DNA of 64,000 nt, taken from positions 62,001-126,000 of the forward strand of contig JAFQTT010000004.1 in assembly GCA_017408885.1 (NCBI GenBank), read 5' to 3'. The notes beneath the pieces were generated by a model. That model did not search any database. It was not told the DNA's origin and worked only from the letters and a program-made list of their open reading frames with translations. The stretch is from Methanocorpusculum sp. GTDB taxonomy: Archaea; Halobacteriota; Methanomicrobia; Methanomicrobiales; Methanocorpusculaceae. Shown here piece by piece: positions 33,798 to 42,635 of the stretch; the stretch's first letter is position 1, and each line of letters begins with the position of its first letter. A program made the translations under genes and the position numbers.

Positions 33798-34922
33798 ATG
33801 GATCTGCATGAAATAACTGAAGGAAGTACTACTTTTTACGCACCGGTTCAGGATGAGAACGCGGAATTCCCGCCGGGTTCAGCTCCGGTATTCTACAATA
33901 CCAGAATGGAATTCAACCGTGATATGACAATTCTTTTGATGAGCGTCATAAAACCTGAAGAATATCTGGACTCTATGGCCGCAACAGGTATACGAGGTCT
34001 TCGTGTTGCAAACGAAACTCACGTGCCTGCTATCATCAATGACTTCAATCCAACCGCTGTTAAAATTATTGAGGAAAATGCAAAGCGGTTCGATGAGGAT
34101 ATCAAAGTCACATGTGATGATGCAAATCGTCTGATGTGTTCCGGCAGATATGATGCGGTGGACTTAGATCCGTTTGGAACTCCAATGCCGTTTTTAGATG
34201 CAGCATCACGTGCTGCAAAGCGGTATCTTTTCGTCACTGCAACAGATACAGCTCCTCTTTGCGGAGCTCACTTAAAAGCAGGTCTTCGCAGATACTTCTC
34301 AACACCGATTAATACAGAGTATCACTCTGAAGTTGGTCTTCGTATGATGATGGGTGCTATGGCACGTGAGCTTGTAAAGTATGACCGCGGTATGGAACCG
34401 ATTTTATCCTTCGCAAAAAATCACTACTACCGATCTCACGTAAAAATCATCGCAAAAGTTCCGGCAGCCGATGAAACAATGGGTGAGATTGGATTCATCC
34501 ATGAATGCCCGAACTGTCTTTACCGCTCAGAAGAAAAGGGGGCCTTGCTTCCAACGGAAGAAGTATGCCCGTACTGCGGAGCAAAGACTCTTCCAATAGG
34601 CCCTCTCTGGATGGGAAAACTACAGGGCGAGGGCATTATCGATTCCATGCTCGAGAACCTTCCAAACATGAAGTTTGGAACCGGTCGGCAGATGGAAAAA
34701 TTCCTGCGTATCTTGAAAGATGAGCCTGAGTGCGGTTTTTTCTACGACTATCATGCAATCTGCCGTGATATTCGCGTCTCTCCTCCGAAGATGGAAGACT
34801 TTGTTGTAATACTCAACGAGATGGGTTATGTTACTTCCAGAACCCACTTCCACCCGACAGGAATCAAAACATCAGCATCTCTTGGTGTTCTGACCGAAGT
34901 TCTCAGAAACTGGGAACAATAA
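33798..34922 (+). CDS. trm1: tRNA (guanine26-N2)-dimethyltransferase
   Basis: The 374-residue Trm1 dimethylates G26 of tRNA using S-adenosylmethionine. Markers are the start MDLHEITEGSTTFYAP, FYNTRMEFNRDM near 32, SMAATGIRGLR near 59, AVDLDPFGTPMPFLDAASRAAK-like block near 117-138 and a zinc ribbon CPNC...CPYC near 235-262. ATG at 33798 was chosen because an in-frame ATG at 33783 lies inside the tRNA acceptor arm. It ends with a T7 tract (34924-34930). It is notable that a tRNA modification gene follows a tRNA gene directly. Confidence 0.96.
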   Translation: MDLHEITEGSTTFYAPVQDENAEFPPGSAPVFYNTRMEFNRDMTILLMSVIKPEEYLDSMAATGIRGLRVANETHVPAIINDFNPTAVKIIEENAKRFDEDIKVTCDDANRLMCSGRYDAVDLDPFGTPMPFLDAASRAAKRYLFVTATDTAPLCGAHLKAGLRRYFSTPINTEYHSEVGLRMMMGAMARELVKYDRGMEPILSFAKNHYYRSHVKIIAKVPAADETMGEIGFIHECPNCLYRSEEKGALLPTEEVCPYCGAKTLPIGPLWMGKLQGEGIIDSMLENLPNMKFGTGRQMEKFLRILKDEPECGFFYDYHAICRDIRVSPPKMEDFVVILNEMGYVTSRTHFHPTGIKTSASLGVLTEVLRNWEQ

Positions 34923-34923
34923 C

Positions 34924-34930
34924 TTTTTTT
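34924..34930 (+). terminator. T7 terminator of trm1
   Basis: TTTTTTT starts one base after the TAA. Confidence 0.5.
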
Positions 34931-35009
34931 GACAGATTATTCAGTTTAGTTTGTTAATTCTGCACAATACTCTGTGAAGAGTTCACACCCCGACTGTAAA
35001 ACATAGGGT

Positions 35010-35019
35010 ATTTATACTA
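35010..35019 (+). promoter_or_regulatory. TATA box of the acetyl-CoA synthetase gene
   Basis: ATTTATACTA lies about 90 bp before the GTG at 35106, giving a leader of about 65 nt that ends with AAGGAG at 35090-35095. Confidence 0.5.
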
Positions 35020-35105
35020 ATCATACATGATAAATAATGTACAATTAATCAATCCTGTAGATATGCAGGAATGATTACTCAACATAAAATAAGGAGTATC
35101 GAAAA

Positions 35106-37166
35106 GTGTCCTCTAAACCTACCAAGATGTTATCTGAGGCAGACGGCTATGCCCTCCTGCGCCAGTATGACGTACCAGCCCCGGCTTTTGAGATTGTGCA
35201 GTCAGCAGACGATGCAGCAAAAGCCGCCGCATCGATAGGTTATCCTGTTGTAATGAAGATTGTCTCTCCGCAGATTATTCACAAGAGTGATGCAGGCGGA
35301 GTTATCGTTGGCGTCAAAGATGACGCAGCAGCAAAGGAAGCTTTTGATAAAATCGTTGCAAACGCAAAGAACTACGATGCATCCGCTGAAATCAAAGGCG
35401 TCATCGTTGAAGAAATGGCAAAACCGGGACTTGAGCTCATCGTCGGCGGTAAGATTGACCCGGCATTTGGTCGCGTCTTAACATTCGGTCTTGGAGGTAC
35501 CATGGTTGAGTTCCACAAGGATGTTGGAATCCGCCTTCTTCCTGCATCTGATGGGGAGCTTCGCTCCTTAATCCGTGAGATTAAAGGTTATACCTTAATC
35601 AAGGGATACAGAGGAGATGCACCAAAGGATGAGGAGTTCCTCTTCCAGGTCTTAAAGAACGCATGCCGCTTCTTCGAAGAGAATGAGACTGTCGTTGAGT
35701 TCGATATCAACCCGCTTAGACTGTATGAGAAGGGAGGCTGTGCTGTTGATGCACGTGTCATCGTTCAGGACGAACCGGTTGTTCTTCCGCCGCACTATGA
35801 CCCTGAAAAGATTGTCCCGCTCGACTACTACAAGCCAAGAAGCGTTGCAGTCATTGGAGCATCTGATGATAAGACCAAGATGGGATATGCAGCATTCCAC
35901 AATCTGCTTCAGTTCCCAGGAGAGGTTTATCCGGTCAACAACAAGCGTGCTGAGATTCAGGGCGTCAAGTGTTACCCGTCTGTTGGGGACATTCCAGGAC
36001 CGGTTGACATGGTGGTCATTACTGTCCCTGCACAGTTAGTTCCGGGAATCATGGACGAATGCGGTAAGAAGGGTGTTAAGATGGCTGTCGTCATCACTGC
36101 CGGATTCAAAGAGATGAACGAGGAAGGCAGAGCTCTTGAAGAACGCATGGTTGCAATCGCCCGTTCCTACGGTGTCAGAATTGTTGGTCCGAACTGTCTC
36201 GGTCTGATTCTTCCGCCGTACAAGCTGGATACCACCTATGTCGCAACCTCTCCGCTTCCGGGAGACATTGCATTCATCTCCCAGTCCGGAGCTATTGCAA
36301 ACGCAGTTGTTGGAATCTCTCTTTCTGAAGGTTCTGAGATGGGTTACTCCGAGGTGGTCTCTGTTGGTAACCAGTGCGATCTTGACTTCCTTGACTACAT
36401 GAGCTATGCAGCCCGCGACCCGCACACCAAGTCCATCATCCTCTACATCGAGGAAATCAAGAACGGTGTGGCATTCATGGAGATGGCACGCGAGGTCACC
36501 AAGCTTAAGCCGATTGTCGCAATTAAGGCAGGTTCTTCCAAGAGAGGACAGGCAGCAGCAGCATCCCACACTGGCTCATTATCCGGAGCATACGAGGTCT
36601 ACATGGAAGCCTTTAGAAAGTGTGGTGTTGTTCCGGCAAAGACCCTTGAGGGTGCTTTCCAGATTGCAAAGATTCTTGGAGGCTTAAAGAAGCCGCTGAC
36701 AGGCAAGCGTGCTGTTGTTATCACCAATGCAGGCGGTTTCGCTGTTCTTTCCAACGACTATGCAGAGACCTGGGGAATTGACATCTGTGATCTTCCAAAG
36801 GAAGTCATTGATGAGATGGATACCTTCCTGCCGCCGTTCTGGAACAAGAACAACCCGATTGATTTACTCGGCGATGCAGACGAAGCCCGCTTCCGCGGTG
36901 TCTATGATGTTCTCTGCAAGAACCCTGACCTCTGGGACATTGCAATCCTTGTTAACTTCCCGAACAAGGTTCTCTCACCAGAACAGGTTAGTCAGGTTAT
37001 CATCGACTACCAGAAGAAGACTGATAATCTCCTTGTCGGATGTTTCGTTGGAGGAGACAGCTTAAAGCCTGGAATTGACCTCTTAACCGAGCACAACATT
37101 CCGGTCTTTGATGAACTTGAGTTCACCTACCGCGTCTTAGGTCACCTGACCTGGACCGCAAAATAA
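35106..37166 (+). CDS. ADP-forming acetyl-CoA synthetase, fused alpha-beta chain
   Basis: The 686-residue protein fuses an ATP-grasp beta domain (about 1-225; GYPVVMKIVSPQIIHKSDAGG near 46-66, FGLGGTMVEFHKD near 130) with the CoA-binding and ligase alpha domains (SVAVIGASDDKTKMGYAAF near 246; SQSGAIANA near 393; AASHTGSLSGAYE near 486). This beta-then-alpha order is one of the known fused forms. It makes ATP from acetyl-CoA or another acyl-CoA. GTG at 35106 has AAGGAG 11 bp upstream. C-rich codons suggest strong expression. Confidence 0.93.
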   Translation: MSSKPTKMLSEADGYALLRQYDVPAPAFEIVQSADDAAKAAASIGYPVVMKIVSPQIIHKSDAGGVIVGVKDDAAAKEAFDKIVANAKNYDASAEIKGVIVEEMAKPGLELIVGGKIDPAFGRVLTFGLGGTMVEFHKDVGIRLLPASDGELRSLIREIKGYTLIKGYRGDAPKDEEFLFQVLKNACRFFEENETVVEFDINPLRLYEKGGCAVDARVIVQDEPVVLPPHYDPEKIVPLDYYKPRSVAVIGASDDKTKMGYAAFHNLLQFPGEVYPVNNKRAEIQGVKCYPSVGDIPGPVDMVVITVPAQLVPGIMDECGKKGVKMAVVITAGFKEMNEEGRALEERMVAIARSYGVRIVGPNCLGLILPPYKLDTTYVATSPLPGDIAFISQSGAIANAVVGISLSEGSEMGYSEVVSVGNQCDLDFLDYMSYAARDPHTKSIILYIEEIKNGVAFMEMAREVTKLKPIVAIKAGSSKRGQAAAASHTGSLSGAYEVYMEAFRKCGVVPAKTLEGAFQIAKILGGLKKPLTGKRAVVITNAGGFAVLSNDYAETWGIDICDLPKEVIDEMDTFLPPFWNKNNPIDLLGDADEARFRGVYDVLCKNPDLWDIAILVNFPNKVLSPEQVSQVIIDYQKKTDNLLVGCFVGGDSLKPGIDLLTEHNIPVFDELEFTYRVLGHLTWTAK

Positions 37167-37167
37167 C

Positions 37168-37197
37168 TTTTTTCTTTTGTTAATTTATTAAAAAAAA
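37168..37197. terminator. Bidirectional oligo-T terminator between convergent genes
   Basis: T6 (37168-37173) ends the synthetase transcript; A8 (37190-37197), read as T8 on the minus strand, ends the permease transcript. Confidence 0.55.
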
Positions 37198-37203
37198 GAG
37201 GAA

Positions 37204-38460
37204 TTATTCTTTCTTCTCGTCTGTGTCAACTATTCCAAGACGTTCTGGAAGAATAAGGTTTAAGACAATTCCAACAACAGCTGCTAATGCAACACCTGAG
37301 AGGTAGAGGTCTGCTTCAGGCATGATTGGGATTGCAAGACCTCCAATTGCGATAATCAGCATGATACCGACAATTAAGACGTTTCTCTGGTTCTTGAAGT
37401 CAACCTGATTCTCAACAAGAGTTCTCAGACCAACGCTTGCAATCATTCCAAAGAGAATAATACACATACCGCCAAGAACTGCGTTTGGAATCGAACTGAT
37501 AAATCCGCTGATATATCCAATGAAACTGATGAGGATTGCAAAGACTGCTGCAATCTCTAAGGTTCTTGGGTTGTAGTTTCTTGTTGCTGCAAGAACTCCT
37601 GTGTTTTCAGAGTAGGTTGTGTTTGCCGGACCTCCGACAAGACCTGCAAAGATAGATGCCAGACCGTCACCAACAAGTGTTCTGTGAAGTCCGGGGTCTT
37701 TGAAGAAGTCTTTTCCAACGATTGCACCGTTTGCGGAGATATCTCCTAAGTGTTCGATGAAGGTAACAATTGCGATTGGAGCAATCATTAAGATTGCAGA
37801 AACACTGAATGCCGGAAGGAAGAACTCAGGAACAGTGATGAGTGCTGCATCAGTAATCTTTGTGTAGTCAAGACCGATGTCAACGCCGAATGCATTGATA
37901 ATCATACATGAGATGTATCCTACAATCAGACCAAAGAGAATCGGGAGCATCTTGAAGAATCCCTTAAAGAACAGACTCACGATGATAACGGTTGCAATCA
38001 CAATAACTCCGACAAGGTAAGACCAGCCGTTAGTGAAGTAGCTGATTGCAGTTCCTGCAAGCATCAGACCAATAATCATCACAACAGGACCGGTAACTAC
38101 AGGCGGGAAGAGCTTTCTGATTCTATCTGCTCCAAAGAAGAAGACAAGTACTGCAAGCAGTAGATACACACAACCAGCAGCTACGATACCGCCTGTTGCA
38201 AACTCAATTCCTTCAGTTGCAGCTACGACCTGAATGGCTGCAATAAATGCAAAACTTGAACCAAGGAAAACTGGAACTTTGCCTTTTGTGACAAGATGGA
38301 AAATCAGCGTACCGATACCGGCACAGAACAATGCGACAGAGACTGGAAGCCCTGTTAGAATAGGGACGAGGATGGTCGAACCAAACATAGCAAAGACATG
38401 CTGAATGCCAAGTACGGTTGCCTTTCCTCCCTCCTTCAATTTAGAGGATTCACGCACCAT
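37204..38460 (-). CDS. Uracil/xanthine permease (NCS2 family)
   Basis: The 418-residue protein has about 14 membrane segments, with GIQHVFAMFGSTILVPILTGLPVSVALFCAG-like N-terminus (residues 18-50), a QHL-type motif and the family block VGGPANTTYSENTGVLAATR near 270-290. It imports uracil (or xanthine) with protons. The uracil phosphoribosyltransferase gene lies immediately upstream on the same strand, so uptake is coupled to salvage. Element copy E separates the two, in the position of the promoter of this gene. Confidence 0.93.
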   Translation of the reverse strand: MVRESSKLKEGGKATVLGIQHVFAMFGSTILVPILTGLPVSVALFCAGIGTLIFHLVTKGKVPVFLGSSFAFIAAIQVVAATEGIEFATGGIVAAGCVYLLLAVLVFFFGADRIRKLFPPVVTGPVVMIIGLMLAGTAISYFTNGWSYLVGVIVIATVIIVSLFFKGFFKMLPILFGLIVGYISCMIINAFGVDIGLDYTKITDAALITVPEFFLPAFSVSAILMIAPIAIVTFIEHLGDISANGAIVGKDFFKDPGLHRTLVGDGLASIFAGLVGGPANTTYSENTGVLAATRNYNPRTLEIAAVFAILISFIGYISGFISSIPNAVLGGMCIILFGMIASVGLRTLVENQVDFKNQRNVLIVGIMLIIAIGGLAIPIMPEADLYLSGVALAAVVGIVLNLILPERLGIVDTDEKKE

Positions 38461-38477
38461 GAAAGGTATATTGAACC

Positions 38478-38585
38478 CGAAAGTGTTTATTCTATAGGTT
38501 TGACTTTTGGGCTAAGCCCTTGGGCTTATGCCCTTTCTGGAGCCGCAGAGATATCTGCGCTCGAAAGTATTTATTCTATAGGTTT
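38478..38585. repeat. Intergenic element, copy E, with 24-bp flanking direct repeats
   Basis: The 24-bp sequences at 38478-38501 and 38562-38585 (core TTATTCTATAGGTTT) differ at one base; period 84. On the minus strand the core has a CGCAGAT-ATCTGCG palindrome and AAGCCC-AA-GGGCTT followed by AGCCC, the same two-hairpin plan as copies A to D but with different stem sequences. The right repeat contains two bases of the upp stop codon. Evidence for family membership is architecture and period more than sequence. Confidence 0.65.
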
Positions 38586-39213
38586 ACTTTGTTCCAAAGA
38601 TTCTATCGCCTGCATCGCCTAAGCCTGGTACGATGTAACAGTTATCGTTCAGACACTCATCAACTGATGCGGTGAAGATGTCGATATCGGGATGCTCCTC
38701 CTGTAAAACGCGGATTCCCTCAGGTGCTGCAACCAGACACATGAATCTGATATTCTTACATCTCCTTTCCTTCAGGAAATTAAGAGCCGCTGATGCACTG
38801 CCGCCTGTTGCAAGCATTGGGTCAACGACAATAACTTCTGCATCAACTGATTCTTTTGGAAGTTTGCAGTAATACTCAACCGGCTGATGTGTGGTCTCAT
38901 CACGGTAAAGACCGATATGACCAACTTTTGCTGTCGGCATCAGCTGCAGAAGACCGTCAGTCATGCCAAGTCCTGCTCTTAAAATCGGGACAACAACAAT
39001 ATCTTCTGCTGCAAGGATTGGAGCATCCATTTCGCGAATAGGAGTTTCAATGCGGATTTGTTTTGTCGGGAAGTTTCTGGTAACTTCGTATCCCATAAGC
39101 ATTGAGATTTCGGTTAAAAGCTCACGGAAACTTTTGGTGTTGGTGTTTTTCTCACGCATCATGCTGAGCTTGTGGAGAATCAGCGGATGGTTTAAAATAT
39201 GAACTTCGCTCAT
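38584..39213 (-). CDS. upp: Uracil phosphoribosyltransferase
   Basis: The 209-residue enzyme converts uracil and PRPP to UMP. Family marks are [21 protein letters not shown] at the start (3-20 region), [16 protein letters not shown] near 73, [18 protein letters not shown] near 125-142 (PRPP-binding) and the C-terminal [18 protein letters not shown] at 39213 gives the normal length; a longer frame upstream adds 30 hydrophobic residues not in the family and overlaps the divergent gene. It forms a salvage unit with the permease. Confidence 0.96.
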   Translation of the reverse strand: MSEVHILNHPLILHKLSMMREKNTNTKSFRELLTEISMLMGYEVTRNFPTKQIRIETPIREMDAPILAAEDIVVVPILRAGLGMTDGLLQLMPTAKVGHIGLYRDETTHQPVEYYCKLPKESVDAEVIVVDPMLATGGSASAALNFLKERRCKNIRFMCLVAAPEGIRVLQEEHPDIDIFTASVDECLNDNCYIVPGLGDAGDRIFGTK

Positions 39214-39301
39214 GCCTGTTTTGACTATTTGCTTTACGATGACTAATATGTTTTGGCAGAAAGCCCAACACATAAATATCCTGACAGCGGAAATAATTTT
39301 C

Positions 39302-39787
39302 ATGGCTGGAAGCTTTGAATGTATCCAGTGCGGAAAGTGCTGTCTTGGAATCGGTTCTATCGTAAAGATGGAGCGTCAGCTTTCGAAGTTTGGATATGTT
39401 GTTAAGAATGATGTGGTAAAAGAGATGCGCCAGGCTTTAATTACTCCTGAGTATCGCGATATTTTTGAAAATGACCACTCGGTTCAGGAACAGCATCCGT
39501 CAGCATGCTTCTTTGTAAGACGTCTTCCAACCGGAAAATATGTCTGCACAATTCACCCGTACAGACTTCTGATTTGCAGCTCGTATCACTGCTGTTCAGC
39601 ACGTATATCAAAAGACGGGGCAGAGGTTGGTAAGGTCAAAGGGCGCGTGTCCCTGGAATCAAAAGATGAAACACTCCTGGAACTCTGGCGCGAGAAGATA
39701 ACATCTGCTGACGATCCAAGCCGCGAGTACATTGCATCAGTTCTCGCTGAAGCAGGCTATGAGGTTTTGTTCTATGACGGCGAATGA
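39302..39787 (+). CDS. YkgJ-family zinc/iron cysteine-cluster protein
   Basis: The 161-residue protein has the N-terminal cluster [14 protein letters not shown] (5-18) and later [26 protein letters not shown] near 81-99. This arrangement is typical of YkgJ proteins, predicted to bind metal and of unknown activity. ATG at 39302 is chosen; the upstream in-frame ATG is on the far side of the divergent upp promoter. The next small gene starts inside its last 14 bases, indicating coupling. Confidence 0.85.
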   Translation: MAGSFECIQCGKCCLGIGSIVKMERQLSKFGYVVKNDVVKEMRQALITPEYRDIFENDHSVQEQHPSACFFVRRLPTGKYVCTIHPYRLLICSSYHCCSARISKDGAEVGKVKGRVSLESKDETLLELWREKITSADDPSREYIASVLAEAGYEVLFYDGE

Positions 39788-40031
39788 GCTGCCTGTATCG
39801 GGAGGAAAAGTAACATGTACAGACGGTCGTCTTCGAAGTACCGAGAACTGCAGGTTTTGTGTTCATTCCAGATATTTTGTAATCGATGGAAAACAGGAAC
39901 GCTCCCCGTCTCTTGCTTTCTGTCTTCGTGAGAGGACAGTAAAAGAAGTTGACTACCTTCGTGCAACAGCTGTCGGCTGCGTGGAAAGCCGCGGGGACGG
40001 ATTTTCAAGTATCGGAAATATTATTGCATGA
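39774..40031 (+). CDS. Small cysteine-rich protein coupled to the YkgJ gene
   Basis: The 85-residue product starts [20 protein letters not shown] and has five cysteines, CRFC being the only CxxC pair. It overlaps the YkgJ gene by 14 bp. The composition is soluble. I recognise no family. A metal-binding partner for the YkgJ protein is plausible from the coupling only. Confidence 0.65.
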   Translation: MTANELPVSGGKVTCTDGRLRSTENCRFCVHSRYFVIDGKQERSPSLAFCLRERTVKEVDYLRATAVGCVESRGDGFSSIGNIIA

Positions 40032-40108
40032 ATCCTTAGAGTGAGATGGGAAATCTTTCGTCTTATGCCGAAAAACCCTTCTCCTTATTATAAGATAAAA
40101 ATCAAATA

Positions 40109-40121
40109 CTATACTATATAT
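40109..40121 (+). promoter_or_regulatory. TATA region of the DUF362 operon
   Basis: CTATACTATATAT lies 45-57 bp before the ATG at 40166. Confidence 0.45.
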
Positions 40122-40165
40122 GCCGCTTTCCTGCGGCAGTCTGCTTCGCGGAGAATTATCCAACC

Positions 40166-41317
40166 ATGAAATCCATAACCGGCTCGGCAAAATGTTCCTC
40201 TTATGAGAAAGATCTAGTCTTCAAAGCAGTTGAAAAAGCTGTAAAAGCAGCAGGAGGTCTTCCAAATGTCAACGGCAAGCGTGTCCTTCTCAAACCGAAC
40301 CTGTTATCAGATGCAGCTATTGACAGAGCTGTAACAACTCACCCTGCGGTAATCTATGCGGTTGGAAAAATGATTATCGATGCAGGCGGAATTTTAACGA
40401 TAGCAGACAGCCCCGGAGCCGGAATTATGTACAACCAGCGCTCCTTAAAGCGTGTGTACCATAAATGCGGAATTGAAGACGTGGCAAAGGAGCTTGGTAT
40501 CGAGTTAAACTATGATACCGGGTATCAGGAACGTACAATTCCTGAAGGCGTTGCCATGAAACGGTTTACTGTTATCAATCAGGCATGCGATGCAGAGGTC
40601 ATCATTTCAGTCTGTAAATTAAAGACTCATATGTTTGCACACTTCTCAGGAGCTGTCAAGAACACCTTTGGAGTGGTGCCGGGTCTGGATAAGCCTGTTT
40701 TCCACTCACGCTTCCCAGACTTCACTGATTTTGCCGAGATGCTTGTGGACTTAAATGAGCTCATAAAACCCGACATGGTAATTATGGATGCTGTAATTGG
40801 TATGGAGGGAAATGGTCCAATGGGCGGAAGCCCCAAAGAAGTTGGATATATTTTAGCATCCAAATCCGTTTACGGTCTTGATGTAACAGCTCAGACATTA
40901 ATCGGTATGGCTCCTGAATCCATCGCCACAACAATCTCAGCACTTCGCCGCGGATTAATCGATGATGAAGTGGAAGTAGAAGGAGATGAAGTAATTCCTG
41001 TGACTGACTTCACTCCGCCGTCCACATACCGCGTCGAAGTAAAAGAGTCCTGGCACAAGAAAAACATCTACCGCAGACTTCAGAGAGTTGGTAAAATTTA
41101 TGCACCGTCTCCTGTTATCAACAACAAAAAATGTGTTGGATGCGGTCAGTGTGTCAGAATCTGTCCTGTAAAGGCGGCAAAGATTGTTCAGAAAAAAGCA
41201 ACCTTTGACTTAACCAACTGCATCAGATGTTACTGCTGTCACGAGATGTGTCAGTATGATGCAATCGATATGAAACGTTCTGCTATTGGAACACTTGTAC
41301 ACTCAATTATCAGGTAA
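40166..41317 (+). CDS. DUF362 protein with C-terminal 2[4Fe-4S] ferredoxin domain
   Basis: The 383-residue protein has a DUF362 core (VLLKPNLLSDAAIDRAVTTHP near 42, GGILTIADSPGAG near 78, VCKLKTHMFAHFSGAVKNTFGVVPG-like block near 151) and a ferredoxin tail with CVGCGQCVRICPVKAAKI near 325-340 and CIRCYCCHEMCQYDAI near 353-368. DUF362 proteins are linked to iron-sulfur redox reactions of unknown substrate. It leads an operon with an FAD protein and a glycosyltransferase, 4 bp apart. Confidence 0.92.
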   Translation: MKSITGSAKCSSYEKDLVFKAVEKAVKAAGGLPNVNGKRVLLKPNLLSDAAIDRAVTTHPAVIYAVGKMIIDAGGILTIADSPGAGIMYNQRSLKRVYHKCGIEDVAKELGIELNYDTGYQERTIPEGVAMKRFTVINQACDAEVIISVCKLKTHMFAHFSGAVKNTFGVVPGLDKPVFHSRFPDFTDFAEMLVDLNELIKPDMVIMDAVIGMEGNGPMGGSPKEVGYILASKSVYGLDVTAQTLIGMAPESIATTISALRRGLIDDEVEVEGDEVIPVTDFTPPSTYRVEVKESWHKKNIYRRLQRVGKIYAPSPVINNKKCVGCGQCVRICPVKAAKIVQKKATFDLTNCIRCYCCHEMCQYDAIDMKRSAIGTLVHSIIR

Positions 41318-41321
41318 TACA

Positions 41322-42635
41322 ATGTCTACCAAATGGGCAATTCTGGGTGGAGGGCTGACCGGTGTCACCCTCGCACGCCTCCTTTCTGAAAAAGGAGATG
41401 AGGTTTGTGTATTCGAAAAGGAAGCAAAGACCGGTGGTCTTTGTATCTCCGAAGAAAGAAACGGATTTACTTTCGATGTCGGAGGTTCTCATATTATTTT
41501 CTCCCGTGACACTGAAGTTCTCGAGTTTATGCAGAATGTCCTGGAAGAGAACCGTGAGTTTAGAAACCGCAACACCAAGATTTTCTACAAAGACCTTTTC
41601 CTGAAGTATCCGTTCGAAAACGGTTTATCTGACCTTCCAAAGGAAGACCTCTTCTTCTGTATCAATGAGTATGTGAAGAATCTCGTTGCAGTGGAAAAGG
41701 GCGAGGTTGCAGAGCCGCAGAACTTCAAGGAGTGGATTTACTACACCTTCGGTAAAGGAATTGCTGAGTGTTATCTTGTCCCGTACAATGAGAAGATTTG
41801 GAACTATCCAACAGACAAGATGTCCAAGCACTGGATGGATGGACGCGTGCCGCGCCCGCCTGTAGAAGACATCATCAAGTCTGCTGTAGGAATCGAGACG
41901 GAAGGCTACACTCACCAGTCTGTGTTCTCCTATCCGGTTACGGGCGGAATTGAGGCTTTAGTTCGCGCAATCGAAGCACCTGTTCTGGATAAAATCAAGA
42001 CCGGATGCGAGGTCACCAAAGTAGAGCGTGCAGGAGACGGATGGAAGGTTACAGCAGGAGGAGAAGTCTATGATGCAGACCGTGTAATTTCCACCGTGCC
42101 GCTTCATGTGCTTCTCCCGATGCTTTCTGACATCCCGCAGGAAATCCACGATACTGTGGCTGCTCTTCGCTACAACTCGATTGCCTGTATCTCTGTTGGA
42201 ATCAAAGGCGAGATTCCAGACATCTCCTGGATGTATGTTCCGGAGATGAAGTGGGGAGCTTTCAACCGCTTATCCTTCCCGTCCAACTTTTCGACAAAGG
42301 TAGCTCCTGAGGGTTGTTCTTCTATCCTTGCAGAGATTACCTACAACGAGGGTGATGACATCTCGAAGATGACTGATGAGGAAATCATTGAGCACACTGT
42401 ATCCGGTCTTCGCGAGATGGGACTTGCTGGAGACAATGTTGTTCACACAGCAGTCGACCGTTTCAAGTATGCGTATGTGGTCTATGATGTTGACTATCTG
42501 GAAAACATAAAAATTGCCCGCGAGTACTTAGAAGGTCTTGGTCTGGATTTAGTAGGCCGCTTCTCTCAGTTTGAGTATCTGAATATGGATGGATGTATCA
42601 GAAGTGTTCTGAATTTTGTGGAGAATAAATCATGA
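41322..42635 (+). CDS. FAD-dependent protoporphyrinogen-oxidase/UDP-galactopyranose-mutase-like protein
   Basis: The 437-residue flavoprotein begins with the FAD motif WAILGGGLTGVTLARLLSEKG and FEKEAKTGGLC, then DVGGSHIIF near 52. VISTVPLHVLLPML near 255 and the end VGRFSQFEYLNMDGCIRS near 410 are typical of amine-oxidase-like proteins that act on sugars or carotenoids. Beside a GT2 gene, a role in sugar or cell-surface synthesis is most likely, for instance UDP-sugar mutase activity. ATG at 41322 puts the motif at residue 6. ATGA overlap with the next gene. Confidence 0.85.
   Translation: MSTKWAILGGGLTGVTLARLLSEKGDEVCVFEKEAKTGGLCISEERNGFTFDVGGSHIIFSRDTEVLEFMQNVLEENREFRNRNTKIFYKDLFLKYPFENGLSDLPKEDLFFCINEYVKNLVAVEKGEVAEPQNFKEWIYYTFGKGIAECYLVPYNEKIWNYPTDKMSKHWMDGRVPRPPVEDIIKSAVGIETEGYTHQSVFSYPVTGGIEALVRAIEAPVLDKIKTGCEVTKVERAGDGWKVTAGGEVYDADRVISTVPLHVLLPMLSDIPQEIHDTVAALRYNSIACISVGIKGEIPDISWMYVPEMKWGAFNRLSFPSNFSTKVAPEGCSSILAEITYNEGDDISKMTDEEIIEHTVSGLREMGLAGDNVVHTAVDRFKYAYVVYDVDYLENIKIAREYLEGLGLDLVGRFSQFEYLNMDGCIRSVLNFVENKS

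Noticed and set aside
36036-36569. Long minus-strand frame opposite the acetyl-CoA synthetase gene
   Set aside because: Its protein is rich in Cys, His, Asp and Asn repeats with no family likeness, and it lies wholly antisense to a strongly supported gene.
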